Source: Flavobacterium panacis
GTDB taxonomy: Bacteria; Bacteroidota; Bacteroidia; Flavobacteriales; Flavobacteriaceae
Direction: 5' to 3'
Assembly (NCBI RefSeq): GCF_024649945.1
Contig: NZ_JANKMS010000004.1
Coordinates: 365,384 to 429,383, forward strand
Length of the DNA: 64,000 nucleotides
In this document: positions 43,937 through 53,297 of the stretch, piece by piece
Position numbering within the stretch: position 1 is the stretch's first letter
Layout of the letters: every line of letters starts with the position of its first letter
Translations under genes and position numbers: made by a program
Notes under the pieces: model-generated
What the model was told of the DNA's origin: nothing
The model's database searches: none
Seen by the model: the letters and a program-made list of their open reading frames with translations, nothing else

Positions 43937-44938
43937 CTAAATTAAGTTTAATTGTTTTGCAATATCTTGTGAATATTTTGCCATCGGTCTTTTATGTATA
44001 TCCGATGCATCAGTATAATTTCCGACAATAAGTCTATCTAGTATTGATTTATCTGGGAATAATGTTTTAAAACTTTCTACAAGACTTTTTTTATAAACAT
44101 CATTATAGACTTTTGCTTTGTGTACAAGTTCTTCTGCAATATCTATTTGAGTATCATAAATACCTTGAATTCCAAACATTTTATTGTACTCATTAATAAA
44201 TTCAAAATTACCATCTATACTTTCAAAATGAACCTTTAGATCAGTATTTTTTAAAGATAACCAATATTTTAAAATTGATTTTTCATCAATCCAAAATTTA
44301 AATTTATCCAAATCATTTAAATCTTCTGTATATAATTCGAAATTTATTTCATTGTTATATTTTGCGCGATTACAATTTCCACATACAGGATAAAGATTAT
44401 AAAAAGAAGTGCATAGAAATGGATATTTTGATTTTGAATAAAAATGATCTAATTCTAACTTTGCCAAAACTTTAGGTTTTCTCTTTTTTTCTTTTTTATC
44501 ATAGAAAGAAAAATTTGTAACTACAGTTAGTTGAGCATTACAATATACACATGTTTTTATTCCTGAAGCTTTAATATATGAATGAAACTCAGAGTCTCTT
44601 AAATCTTCATATCTCATTGCTTTTATAATTTCTTCATAGAATTTTACTTTTTTACTTGGAGCAAATTGGTTAAGTATAATTCCGTTATCAATTGCATCAA
44701 ATTCTTTGATTAAGTTTTTTATTTTCGAAGGAGTTGCAGTGATTACATCTGGATACTCATTAATAATTTTATTTATATATTCTCTATGCTTTTTATGTTT
44801 TATCTTTCCCAATTTGTCATGTAAAATTTTTAGTGATTGTTTTGGCGTACTAAAGTTTACATTCCTATTTGCAAATAGATTATTATAAAAATTTTGAACT
44901 TTGTCATCTAATTTTTTATCAATTAAAATTTTTCTCAT
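43937..44938 (-). CDS. HNH endonuclease, PtuB-like, of a two-gene defence-type operon
   Basis: 333 residues. A zinc-knuckle HNH fold: CVYC (130-133), LELDHFYSKSKYPF with Asp164-His165 as general base, NLYPVCGNCNRAK (181-193) with the second Cys pair and Asn190. The N-terminal 110 residues are helical; the C terminus carries DIHKRPMAKYSQDIAKQL. The gene overlaps the upstream ATPase by 4 nt. The pair matches the layout of Septu (PtuA ATPase plus PtuB nuclease), which blocks phage by nicking or cutting DNA or RNA. Lower GC than neighbours suggests transfer. It could belong to a related OLD-like nuclease system instead. Confidence 0.75.
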   Translation of the reverse strand: MRKILIDKKLDDKVQNFYNNLFANRNVNFSTPKQSLKILHDKLGKIKHKKHREYINKIINEYPDVITATPSKIKNLIKEFDAIDNGIILNQFAPSKKVKFYEEIIKAMRYEDLRDSEFHSYIKASGIKTCVYCNAQLTVVTNFSFYDKKEKKRKPKVLAKLELDHFYSKSKYPFLCTSFYNLYPVCGNCNRAKYNNEINFELYTEDLNDLDKFKFWIDEKSILKYWLSLKNTDLKVHFESIDGNFEFINEYNKMFGIQGIYDTQIDIAEELVHKAKVYNDVYKKSLVESFKTLFPDKSILDRLIVGNYTDASDIHKRPMAKYSQDIAKQLNLI

Positions 44939-46890
44939 TCGTCAAATTTTTCAAGTTCTTTTTTTAATTCCTCCATTCTGGCAAGTATTGATTCTTTTGA
45001 TTTTGATGTAAATTTTTTATCAAATAAGTTCAAAAGACGATCCTTAATGACTTGCTCTCCAATAATATTTATAACTTCAAGAGCACTTTGTTCTGACCAA
45101 TTTCCTGTTGGCTTTATATTATTTTCCTTTTCTGCGATCTGATTGTTAAAAGTTAAATAATTTATCAAATCAAGTATTTTACTTTTTGCAAACTCACCCA
45201 TGAATCCTTCATTTAGGAAAAAACTGTCAGCAAGTAATTCGTGAATATTCGCTCCAAATGTTTCTTCTCTTTCGAATTTAGAAATTCTGGTATTATTATC
45301 TTCATTTTTTTCTAAAAATAGGATATTGTTTTTTGGAATATCTGATAAGACAAATGGACTATGAGTTGTTAGTATTAATTGAATTTTTTTATCAGTAAAT
45401 AGCTCATTTAAAAAAGTAACTATATTATTAAAAAAAACTCTTTGCCACTCAGGATGAAGGGCCACTTCTCCTTCATCAATAAAAATAACAATTGATTCTC
45501 CCTCTATGCCATAGCGGGAAATTTCAGATTCTTTAATTTTATTCTTTGCCCAAAAAAACCTTGAATAGAGAGTTAATAAATGCTTTTGTCCCGAGCTAAA
45601 TTCATTTAAAGATTCACAAGTAAAAATTCGTTTATTGTCTAATAGTTTATCCATTAATGAAGTCATGTCTTTAATGTCTTCTTTGTTTCTTGGAAAAGAT
45701 ATGGCTAAACTTCCTAAATACTCATAGATGTTTGCTTTTTTTGAATCACTGTCAGGTAAAGGTATTTCAAAATCTTCCCAGTCTGCACTATCAATTATAC
45801 TTATGACTTTTTCTTTTAGCTCTAAAATATCGCTGGAAAGTTCAAAATCTTTTAATTCTTCATTTTTTAATTCGTCATGTAAGAAAGCATAAAAAAAATT
45901 CTTTGGAAATATTTTTTTTTTATTTAAAAGTAATTGAAATATATTTATAAATAGCAACTTAAAAAAAATAGTTTTTCTTTCAGGAATTGGAATCATATAA
46001 TATTTTGTAGCTGAGTTTTCTCTCGCTCTCACGAAATATTGTTCGTAATTATAATTATATAATTGATAAGTTAGCTGGTAATTTAATTCATTTTGGAGAG
46101 TTTCTAATTTTTGATGTGTACTATCTTCTAATTCTTCACGACTATAATATGTTTTTTTTAAAAAGTAGTTATTTTCAACTGTATCAATTTTAATTTCAAT
46201 TTTTTCGGGCAAAAACTCAATGTATTTATTAACCGTATCATAATTACAAATGAAATCATATATTCGAGTTTTTTCCATATCAACAAAGGCATCTAATTGA
46301 TTAATTTTTGAATTTTTATCCATAACATGAGGGAATAATTTACCTGAATTTCTGTAATCCTCATAGACCAACATTGTAGTGGATATATTTGTCAAATTAT
46401 CGGTAACTGGAATACCTCGAAGATCAAAAGTAGGATTGTAATAAATATATTTGTTTTTGGCCATCTGATACCATTGTAATTCACCTTGGTTATCATCTAA
46501 AGGAGCATTATTATATTTTAGTATTTTGTAGCCTATTTTTTCGAGATAATGTTGATTTTCTATTATAATTTCATTTTGAATAAAAATCCAATTATCTAAA
46601 ATAGTTAAACCATCACTTTTGATATAAGTTGATAAGCCATGATTACCGGCATGTGCTAAGTTGTAGTTAATAAATTCTGTTAAATTTGTTTTCCCTGATC
46701 CGTTTTTTCCAACTATAGCTGTAACACTGGAAATATTTTCTTTAAAAAAATTATCAAGGTTTTTAGATTTAGGAGAAATTAATAATACGTTATCAATAAA
46801 TTGAAATTCTTGTTCAATGCTATGATTGAAATTGAAACCTGTATTTTTTATGTTTTTGTATTCTTTAATCCAAATATATTTTAATTCCAT
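44935..46890 (-). CDS. AAA/ABC-type ATPase, PtuA-like, of a two-gene defence-type operon
   Basis: 651 residues. Walker A is GKNGSGKT (61-68), the ABC-like signature FSSGQKHLL lies near 431, Walker B is IFIDEGEVALHPEW near 470, and the H-loop is LTTHSPFVLSDIPKNNILFL near 508. The about 350-residue insertion between Walker A and the signature is lineage-specific and partly coiled-coil. This is the SMC/OLD-like ATPase class used by Septu, Gabija and retron effectors. No TOPRIM domain is seen, so the nuclease activity is expected from the downstream HNH protein. First gene of the operon. Confidence 0.78.
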   Translation of the reverse strand: MELKYIWIKEYKNIKNTGFNFNHSIEQEFQFIDNVLLISPKSKNLDNFFKENISSVTAIVGKNGSGKTNLTEFINYNLAHAGNHGLSTYIKSDGLTILDNWIFIQNEIIIENQHYLEKIGYKILKYNNAPLDDNQGELQWYQMAKNKYIYYNPTFDLRGIPVTDNLTNISTTMLVYEDYRNSGKLFPHVMDKNSKINQLDAFVDMEKTRIYDFICNYDTVNKYIEFLPEKIEIKIDTVENNYFLKKTYYSREELEDSTHQKLETLQNELNYQLTYQLYNYNYEQYFVRARENSATKYYMIPIPERKTIFFKLLFINIFQLLLNKKKIFPKNFFYAFLHDELKNEELKDFELSSDILELKEKVISIIDSADWEDFEIPLPDSDSKKANIYEYLGSLAISFPRNKEDIKDMTSLMDKLLDNKRIFTCESLNEFSSGQKHLLTLYSRFFWAKNKIKESEISRYGIEGESIVIFIDEGEVALHPEWQRVFFNNIVTFLNELFTDKKIQLILTTHSPFVLSDIPKNNILFLEKNEDNNTRISKFEREETFGANIHELLADSFFLNEGFMGEFAKSKILDLINYLTFNNQIAEKENNIKPTGNWSEQSALEVINIIGEQVIKDRLLNLFDKKFTSKSKESILARMEELKKELEKFDE

Positions 46891-46918
46891 ATTTTTTGTA
46901 TTTCTATGATTAGTGTCG

Positions 46919-46946
46919 CTAAATTTAAAAATATTTATTTTATCAA
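46919..46946 (-). promoter_or_regulatory. Possible Bacteroidota-type promoter of the ATPase-HNH operon
   Basis: On the minus strand TTG (46944-46946) is followed 16-17 nt later by TAAATTTAG (46919-46927), close to the -33 TTTG / -7 TANNTTTG pattern. The ATG begins about 30 nt downstream. Confidence 0.35.
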
Positions 46947-46984
46947 TTTACGTGAATCCAGAAGAGATGTATCTAAACAAAAAA

Positions 46985-47017
46985 AGGACAGTCCCTCCAA
47001 AAAAGAGGAACTGTCCT
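46985..47017 (-). terminator. Intrinsic terminator of the third RND operon
   Basis: AGGACAGT (46985-46992) pairs with ACTGTCCT (47010-47017), with CCCTC/GAGG extending the stem. On the minus strand it is followed by a T-run. It lies about 80 nt after the adaptor stop. Confidence 0.8.
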
Positions 47018-47046
47018 AAGGCAAATTTTAGATTTGCACTCCGAAG

Positions 47047-47094
47047 AATGCGTACAGTAATTGGTAATCTACTAAAAAGAAGACTAAACGCAGG
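47047..47094. repeat. AATGCGTACAGT intergenic repeat, copy 2
   Basis: Second copy of the motif at 30246-30295; its right end runs into the adaptor stop codon at 47095. Confidence 0.45.
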
Positions 47095-48183
47095 TTATTC
47101 GTTTATGATATCGCCTTCTTTAGTTTCTTCGCTGGCGATTTTTACCAGTTTATCTTGCGGGTTTAAGTCACCGAAAATTTCGATTTTATCTTCGATTTCT
47201 CTTCCTTTTTTAATGTCAACTCTTGTTGCTTTGTGGTTTACAACTTTTACCACATAAATTCCTTCTGCAGAACTTACTACTGCCGATTTTGGAACTACAT
47301 ACGTGCTGTCTTTCGCGTTAAGCGGTAAAAGAACTTCGGCAACCATTCCAGGCAATAAATTTCCTTTGGTGTTGTGAACATCCATTTCAACTCTTTCAGA
47401 ACGAAGTTTTAAATCTAAAGCTCCGGACATTCTGGTAATTTTAGCTGAGAAAGTATCTGGTAACGATTTTACATTAAAACTCATTTCGTCTCCTGCATGT
47501 AAATATCCTGTGTACAATTCTGGAACAGAAACCGCCAAACGTAATTTAGATTGCTCTTGAATCGTTAGTAAAGGCAAATCTGAACCTTTTCCTGCTGGAC
47601 CAACAAATGTTCCTAAATTCACATTTCTTGCTGCTACAACGCCGTCAAAAGGAGCACGGATTTCTAAATATCCTCTCATAATCGAGATTTCTTTATGAGC
47701 CGCAATTGCAGCTTGGTATTGTGCGTAATCAGAATTTTTCTTTCCGTTTGCCATTTCTAAATCGTTTTTAGAAATTGTTCCTTCTACTTTGCTTGTTTCG
47801 TACAAACGGTTGTACGTGCTTTTGCTGGTTGCGTAAATCGCTTCCATAGATTTCAAACGAGATTCAGCCGCCGCAACTTGTGAACTGATTTCAGGGGCTT
47901 CTAAAACAATTAAAAGTTGTCCTTTTTTTACTTTAGAACCAATATCAACTTTTAAAGTTTTTACGAAACTGCTCACTTTTGCGTACAAATCAACTTGTTG
48001 GAAACCGGTTAATTCAGCTGGTAAACGCAATTCTGTTGTTAGTTTTTCTTTCGATAAAAGAAAAGTTTCAACTTTAGGTTCGATTTCTGGTTTCGCAGTT
48101 TCTTCTTTTTTCTTTTCGCAACCGCTTAATACAACTAATGCTGTAAATAATAATGCAGATGATTTTATAATGTTACTTTTCAT
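47095..48183 (-). CDS. RND efflux periplasmic adaptor lipoprotein (third pump)
   Basis: 362 residues, lipobox VVLSGC (Cys22), followed by a Lys/Glu-rich linker and the usual adaptor domains: QQVDLYAKVSSFVKTLKVDI (lipoyl-like half), a helical hairpin, and EIRAPFDGVVAARNVNLG closing the sandwich. A separate 250-bp repeat-rich gap precedes it, so it may be expressed from the permease transcript or its own promoter. Last gene of the channel-permease-adaptor set. Confidence 0.92.
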   Translation of the reverse strand: MKSNIIKSSALLFTALVVLSGCEKKKEETAKPEIEPKVETFLLSKEKLTTELRLPAELTGFQQVDLYAKVSSFVKTLKVDIGSKVKKGQLLIVLEAPEISSQVAAAESRLKSMEAIYATSKSTYNRLYETSKVEGTISKNDLEMANGKKNSDYAQYQAAIAAHKEISIMRGYLEIRAPFDGVVAARNVNLGTFVGPAGKGSDLPLLTIQEQSKLRLAVSVPELYTGYLHAGDEMSFNVKSLPDTFSAKITRMSGALDLKLRSERVEMDVHNTKGNLLPGMVAEVLLPLNAKDSTYVVPKSAVVSSAEGIYVVKVVNHKATRVDIKKGREIEDKIEIFGDLNPQDKLVKIASEETKEGDIINE

Positions 48184-48239
48184 TTTTTGGTTTTATATAA
48201 TGAATATGTTTTAAGCTTTTGAAAGTGAATAAAATTTAA

Positions 48240-48376
48240 TTAACACATAGAATCATAGCTCTTCTTTATGAATAAAGGCGTTTCACTTGTATCAATGCAC
48301 ATAGCTATGTGTGAAAACTAGTTTTTTCTTTTACCTTTTTTTATTTAAAACTAAAATCTATGTTTCTATGTGTTAA
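48240..48376. repeat. ACACATAGAAACATAG inverted-repeat element, copy 2
   Basis: TTAACACATAGAATCATAG at the left is inverted as CTATGTTTCTATGTGTTAA at the right; the centre shares GGCGTTTCAC and GTGAAAACTAG with the copy at 19771-19914. Both copies lie inside RND pump operons. Confidence 0.75.
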
Positions 48377-48398
48377 AAAATAATTATACTCAACGAAT

Positions 48399-48459
48399 TA
48401 TGACTTTCGACTTTCGACTTTCCAACTTTATGACTTTATGACTTTCCAACTTTCGACTT
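48399..48459. repeat. ACTTTCGACTTTCCAACTTT short tandem array
   Basis: Degenerate 7-9-bp units (GACTTTC, CAACTTT, ATGACTTT) repeated from 48399 to 48459. The array crosses the permease stop codon, so the last seven residues (KSKVGKS) are encoded by repeat units. Confidence 0.75.
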
Positions 48460-51400
48460 ACTAATCGATGAGATATAATGGATGCTTTCTTCGTCTTCAG
48501 GATCTAAAGAAACAGATTGTGTCGATGTTTTTTCTTGTGCCCATGCAAATATTTGCGGCAAGATCAATAATACGGCAAAAGTAGAAAATAATAATCCACC
48601 GATAACCGCTCTTCCTAACGGAGAAACCTGATCGCCTCCTTCGCCATGTCCGATTGCCATTGGCAACATACCCATAATCATCGCAACCGAAGTCATGATA
48701 ATTGGACGAAGACGCAACGCAGCTGCTTCACGAGCCGATTCTAAGGCATTTCCATTTATTTTACGTAATTGCTCGGCATTGGTCACCAAAAGTACGGCGT
48801 TGGCAATAGAAACCCCAACCGACATGATGATTCCCATATATGATTGTAAGTTCAATGTAGAACCAGTTAATGTTAACATTAATAATGATCCTAAAACTAC
48901 CGCAGGAACCGTTGTTAAGATTACCAACGAAACCTTGAACGATTGGAAATTAGCGGCCAACATTAAGAAGATTACGAATACGGCAACCAATAACCCCGTT
49001 TGTAAACTGCTTAATGTTTCAGTCAATACAGTACTTAATCCGATTGGCGTGATAAACAAACCACGAGGTAATTCGCCCAATGAACTAATTGTTTTGCTCA
49101 CATCTTTTGATGCCGTACCTAAATCGGTTTGGTAGATGTTGGCCGTAACGGTAATGTATGGCATGGCCCCTAAATTGTCATTTTCACCACTTACAAAGCC
49201 TGGTGTAATTTTAGCAACGTCACTTAAAACAGGACGAAGCGAATTCTTTAATACTGGGATTTCGCCAATATCTGTCTTGCTTTTCATTTTATTTAAAGGC
49301 ACTTGAACCTGAACAGAATACGATAATCCTGCTCTTTCATCAACCCAGTTATTTTTTTCTGTATAACGAGAAGATGAGGTAGAAGCTACCAACGAACGAG
49401 AAATATCATTCATGTCAACTCCTAATTCAGCCGCACGCGTTCTGTCAATATCAATATTCATTGCTGGATAATGAATTGGCTGACCAATTTGTACGTCTCT
49501 GAAATACGAAATTGCTTTTAATTTGTCTACAATTTGAGTAGCGTATAATTCGTTTTTCTTTTTGTCTTTTCCGGCAACTCGAATCTCAATTGGAGTAGGA
49601 GAACCTTGACTTAAAACTTTATCTGTCAATTCGATTGGCTCGAAAGAAAGTTTAGTGTCAGGCAATACTTTCTTCAATCTTGCTCTAAATTCATCTTTAA
49701 AGTCATCCATGTCTGCCTCATAGTCTTTCAAACTTACTTGGAAAACCGCTTCGTGAGAACCTGCCATGAACAAATAAATCGGGTTGATCGAGAATAGAGA
49801 AGGGTGTTGCCCCACATAAACAGATGTAATTCCGATATGCTCTTTTCCAACCATTTTTTCTAATTCTTTCAGAACAATTCTTGCTTGTTCTTCAGTTCTT
49901 TCCAAACGCGTTCCGTCAACAGCACGCATTCTCAGCTGAAACTGACTTGAATTGGTTCTTGGGAAAACATCTTTTCCGATGAAAGTAAGGAAGACAACAG
50001 CCAAAAGTGTTGCACCAACCAAATAAGTGACTGTTGTTATTTTTTTATGAACAAACAAACGATCTAAAGTTCGCATGAAACGATTTCTGAATTTTTCGAA
50101 ACCAGAAACTTTTCCGTCATTGTTGAAATCTTCTCTTTCAACTAAATCTTTTTTCTGACCAATTAAATTTTGTTCCGATTCTGGCGTTAATCCACAAGCG
50201 TTAAATTCTGCTTCATCGTCTGTTATGTTTGGTTCGTGTGCATGTTTTTCGTGTCCTTTCATCATCCAATTGGCCATTACAGGAACAAAAGTCTGTGATA
50301 ATAAGAACGAAATAACCATTGAGAAACCAATTGCTAAAGCCAAAGGCAAGAACAATGCTCCCGGAATACCAACCATGGTAAATGCTGGTGCAAATACGGC
50401 TAGAATACAAAGTAAGATCAATAATTTAGGCAAAGCGATTTCCTGACAGGCATCCCAAATGGCGAGTGCTTTTGGTTTTCCCATGTCGAGATGCTGGTGA
50501 ATATTTTCGATGGTTACGGTACTTTCGTCCACCAAAATACCAATCGCAAGAGCTAATCCTGATAATGACATCAAGTTGATCGTTTGTCCGAATAATTTCA
50601 GGAATAAAACCCCAGAAATAATCGAAATAGGAATCGTCATAATTACGATTAACGCCGCACGGCGGTCACCTAAGAATAATAATACCATTAATCCCGTTAA
50701 AACCGCACCAATAATACCTTCAGTAATCAAACTTTTAACCGAGTTTATTACATAAACCGATTGGTCAAATTCGTATGTAATGTTTACGTCTTCAGGAAGT
50801 GTACTTTGAATTTTTGGTAATTCTTTTTTCAATTTCTGAACTACATCCCAAGTCGAAGCGTCTCCCGCTTTTGCGATACTAATGTAAACCGAACGTTTTC
50901 CGTTTACTAAAGCATAACCTGCAGTAATGTCGGCACCATCTTTTACAGAAGCAACATCACCTAATTTTAAGTTTTGAACGCCGCCTTTGAATAACGGAAT
51001 CTGCTCAAAATCTTTAACTTCTTTAATGGTATTATTGGTTGGCGTAATATAGTTTTTGTCGCCCATACGCACGTTTCCAGATGGAGCCGTTTGGTTGTTC
51101 AAACGAATCGCATCTACGATTTGGTCTGGCGTCATATTATGCGAACGCAATAAATCCGGATCAACGTTTACCTCAATTGTTCTTGGACTTCCTCCAAAAG
51201 GTGCTGGAGATAATAAACCAGGAATTGCGGTAAACGAAGCACGAACATAAACGTTGGCTAAATCCTGTAATTCGTTGTTTGATCTTACTTTACTGCTCAA
51301 AACCAATTGTCCGATTGGAAGAGAAGAAGCATCAAAACGAATGATAAACGGTGGCTGTGTTCCTGGAGGAAAAGCCGCCTGGATTCTGTTCGAAAGCGCA

Positions 51401-51726
51401 CTTAACTCGGCAGCAGCCTGAGCCATATTGGTTCCTTCGTAATAGGTTAATTTCATAATCATTAACCCCTGAATATTTTTAGTTTCTACCGATTTGATAC
51501 CGTTCGAGAAAGGTAAAACGTTGACGTAGTTTTTGGCAAAATAAGCTTCCATCTGGTCTGGCGTATAACCTCCAAACGGGTGCGCGATATAGATAACCGG
51601 CAAATTCATTTTTGGTAAAATATCTACCTTAATGTCTTTGATGGCACCAATTCCGAAGAAAAATAGACCCGCAACCAATACTAAAATGGAAATGGGTTTG
51701 CGGAGTGCAAAACGTATTAAATTCAT
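48436..51726 (-). CDS. RND permease of the third efflux system, with EF-hand-like loop
   Basis: 1096 residues, 12 membrane helices. TM4 reads LAIGILVDESTVTIENI (Asp-Glu in place of the AcrB Asp-Asp). N-terminal MNLIRFALRKPISILVLVAG and HPFGGYTPDQMEAYFAKNYV are typical of the AcrB/MdtB-like Bacteroidota group. The linker between TM6 and TM7 is long and carries a His-rich GHEKHAHEP and a full EF-hand loop, DFNNDGKVSGFE (residues 533-544, ligand positions 1, 3, 5, 9 and 12 filled). Its C-terminal tail is repeat-encoded. Substrate unknown. Confidence 0.93.
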   Translation of the reverse strand: MNLIRFALRKPISILVLVAGLFFFGIGAIKDIKVDILPKMNLPVIYIAHPFGGYTPDQMEAYFAKNYVNVLPFSNGIKSVETKNIQGLMIMKLTYYEGTNMAQAAAELSALSNRIQAAFPPGTQPPFIIRFDASSLPIGQLVLSSKVRSNNELQDLANVYVRASFTAIPGLLSPAPFGGSPRTIEVNVDPDLLRSHNMTPDQIVDAIRLNNQTAPSGNVRMGDKNYITPTNNTIKEVKDFEQIPLFKGGVQNLKLGDVASVKDGADITAGYALVNGKRSVYISIAKAGDASTWDVVQKLKKELPKIQSTLPEDVNITYEFDQSVYVINSVKSLITEGIIGAVLTGLMVLLFLGDRRAALIVIMTIPISIISGVLFLKLFGQTINLMSLSGLALAIGILVDESTVTIENIHQHLDMGKPKALAIWDACQEIALPKLLILLCILAVFAPAFTMVGIPGALFLPLALAIGFSMVISFLLSQTFVPVMANWMMKGHEKHAHEPNITDDEAEFNACGLTPESEQNLIGQKKDLVEREDFNNDGKVSGFEKFRNRFMRTLDRLFVHKKITTVTYLVGATLLAVVFLTFIGKDVFPRTNSSQFQLRMRAVDGTRLERTEEQARIVLKELEKMVGKEHIGITSVYVGQHPSLFSINPIYLFMAGSHEAVFQVSLKDYEADMDDFKDEFRARLKKVLPDTKLSFEPIELTDKVLSQGSPTPIEIRVAGKDKKKNELYATQIVDKLKAISYFRDVQIGQPIHYPAMNIDIDRTRAAELGVDMNDISRSLVASTSSSRYTEKNNWVDERAGLSYSVQVQVPLNKMKSKTDIGEIPVLKNSLRPVLSDVAKITPGFVSGENDNLGAMPYITVTANIYQTDLGTASKDVSKTISSLGELPRGLFITPIGLSTVLTETLSSLQTGLLVAVFVIFLMLAANFQSFKVSLVILTTVPAVVLGSLLMLTLTGSTLNLQSYMGIIMSVGVSIANAVLLVTNAEQLRKINGNALESAREAAALRLRPIIMTSVAMIMGMLPMAIGHGEGGDQVSPLGRAVIGGLLFSTFAVLLILPQIFAWAQEKTSTQSVSLDPEDEESIHYISSISKSKVGKS

Positions 51727-51738
51727 TAGGATTTATAA

Positions 51739-53124
51739 TTAAAATTCATTTATAAATAAGTCAAAATTTCCTGTTGCAGCGACTTTCAATAAGTACGACT
51801 GCCACACATTATTATTGACAATATCTCGATCGATTTCAGCACGATTTAAAACATACATCGTTTGTGTTAAATCTGTCAAATCAGTTAAACCGTTTTTGTA
51901 TAAAGTCGATTTTTGAACATAAGCTCTTTTTGCCGCATCGACCTGAATTGGTGCTTCTGCAAAGTTTTCAAGCGTAATTCTGATTTTATCTTCAGCAAAA
52001 TTCAACTGTGATTTTAATTCTCTGTCCGCTTGGTTGTATTCTTCCTGCATGGCCTGAGAAACAAATTTCTGAGCACTAACTTGTTTGCTTGAACGGAATG
52101 GAGTGGTTAAATTCCACGTAATTCCAACTCCAATTAAGTAATTGGTACGATCTGGATTTACGCCATCCCAATAATTTCTACTAAAAGCTGTTTGATCTGA
52201 CGCATACGTATTATCAAATCCTGAAGCTCTGGTTTGCAAAACTCCAAAAGCACTCATGGTTGGATAATAAAATCTTTTGTACAGTTTAACCTGCTGGTTG
52301 CTGTAATCGATTTTCGTTTTATAGAATTGTAATAAAGGGTGAAGACTGTCTGTAGCAGTTTCTTTCGTTACTAACTCTTTCGGAATCTGTGTTACAAATA
52401 AAGTATCTGTAACGAAATCTTGAGGTGCAACGCCCATTAAATCGACTAATTTGTTGTTTTGTTCTTTAACGAAGTTCTTAGCTAGGTTTAAAGCGATTTT
52501 TGCTTTAGAAACTTCTGCAGTTGCCAAAGTAGAATCGACTCCTGCTAATAAACCGTTTTTAACTCTCGCTGCAGCGGTCTTTTTGAAAACTTCTGCACGA
52601 GCAAGATTTTTTTGTTGTGAAATCAGTAATCTTTGGCTTGCCAACAGATTTAAATAAGCAGCCGAAATTTTGATTTCCTGTTGGAATTTCTCCTGTTGCA
52701 AATCTTTTTCTTTAGCCTGAACATCAATTTTAGACAAATTGATTTTTTCCTGTGTTTTTCCGAAAGTGAAAAAGTCCCAGTTCATGTTGACTAAATAAAG
52801 CGCACCAAACGCTGAATTCCAGTTTTGTTCAGGAAGAGGTAAACCTGATGAAGCAACTCCTAAACCTCCAAATCCGTAAAGCGGTCCGTTTTGTCCGTTT
52901 ACAGTTCCGTAATCTTGTTGAGCCGAAAGATTTAAGTTCGGCAGATAATCACGACGAGATTGTTTTAGAGTCTCTTTTGATGCATTGGTGTAATTGTTTT
53001 TTGCCCGGATAGAACCGTAGTTTTCAAGACCTGTTTTTACTGCTTCTTTTAAAGACAGGGTTTGAGCATAACCAGTTGAGGCAAAAATCAATAAAAATAA
53101 AATGGTAATTTTTTTGAAATACAT
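51739..53124 (-). CDS. TolC family outer-membrane channel (third pump)
   Basis: 461 residues with a signal peptide ending STGYAQ, then two OEP repeats with GSIRAKNNYTNASKETLKQS and LAGVDSTLATAEVSKAKIAL. It is not a lipoprotein. The stop lies 12 nt from the permease start, so the two are co-transcribed. First gene of this efflux operon and divergent from the LytS/LytTR pair. Confidence 0.93.
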   Translation of the reverse strand: MYFKKITILFLLIFASTGYAQTLSLKEAVKTGLENYGSIRAKNNYTNASKETLKQSRRDYLPNLNLSAQQDYGTVNGQNGPLYGFGGLGVASSGLPLPEQNWNSAFGALYLVNMNWDFFTFGKTQEKINLSKIDVQAKEKDLQQEKFQQEIKISAAYLNLLASQRLLISQQKNLARAEVFKKTAAARVKNGLLAGVDSTLATAEVSKAKIALNLAKNFVKEQNNKLVDLMGVAPQDFVTDTLFVTQIPKELVTKETATDSLHPLLQFYKTKIDYSNQQVKLYKRFYYPTMSAFGVLQTRASGFDNTYASDQTAFSRNYWDGVNPDRTNYLIGVGITWNLTTPFRSSKQVSAQKFVSQAMQEEYNQADRELKSQLNFAEDKIRITLENFAEAPIQVDAAKRAYVQKSTLYKNGLTDLTDLTQTMYVLNRAEIDRDIVNNNVWQSYLLKVAATGNFDLFINEF

Positions 53125-53297
53125 AAACTCAAGGTGATATAAAGGTGTTTTTGATGAAACAAATTTATTTGTCTTATGCTGATAAAAGTCAGGTTAAGTG
53201 ATGTACTGCACTAGTAAATGACGAATTGAATTGGTCATTTATTAAAAAAAATAATTAAATAATTGTTCGTACTTTGTAGTCTGTTTTAAAATTAAGA

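Noticed and set aside
43491..46890. Retron with PtuAB effectors
   Set aside because: No reverse transcriptase reading frame exists in the window near the ATPase-HNH pair.
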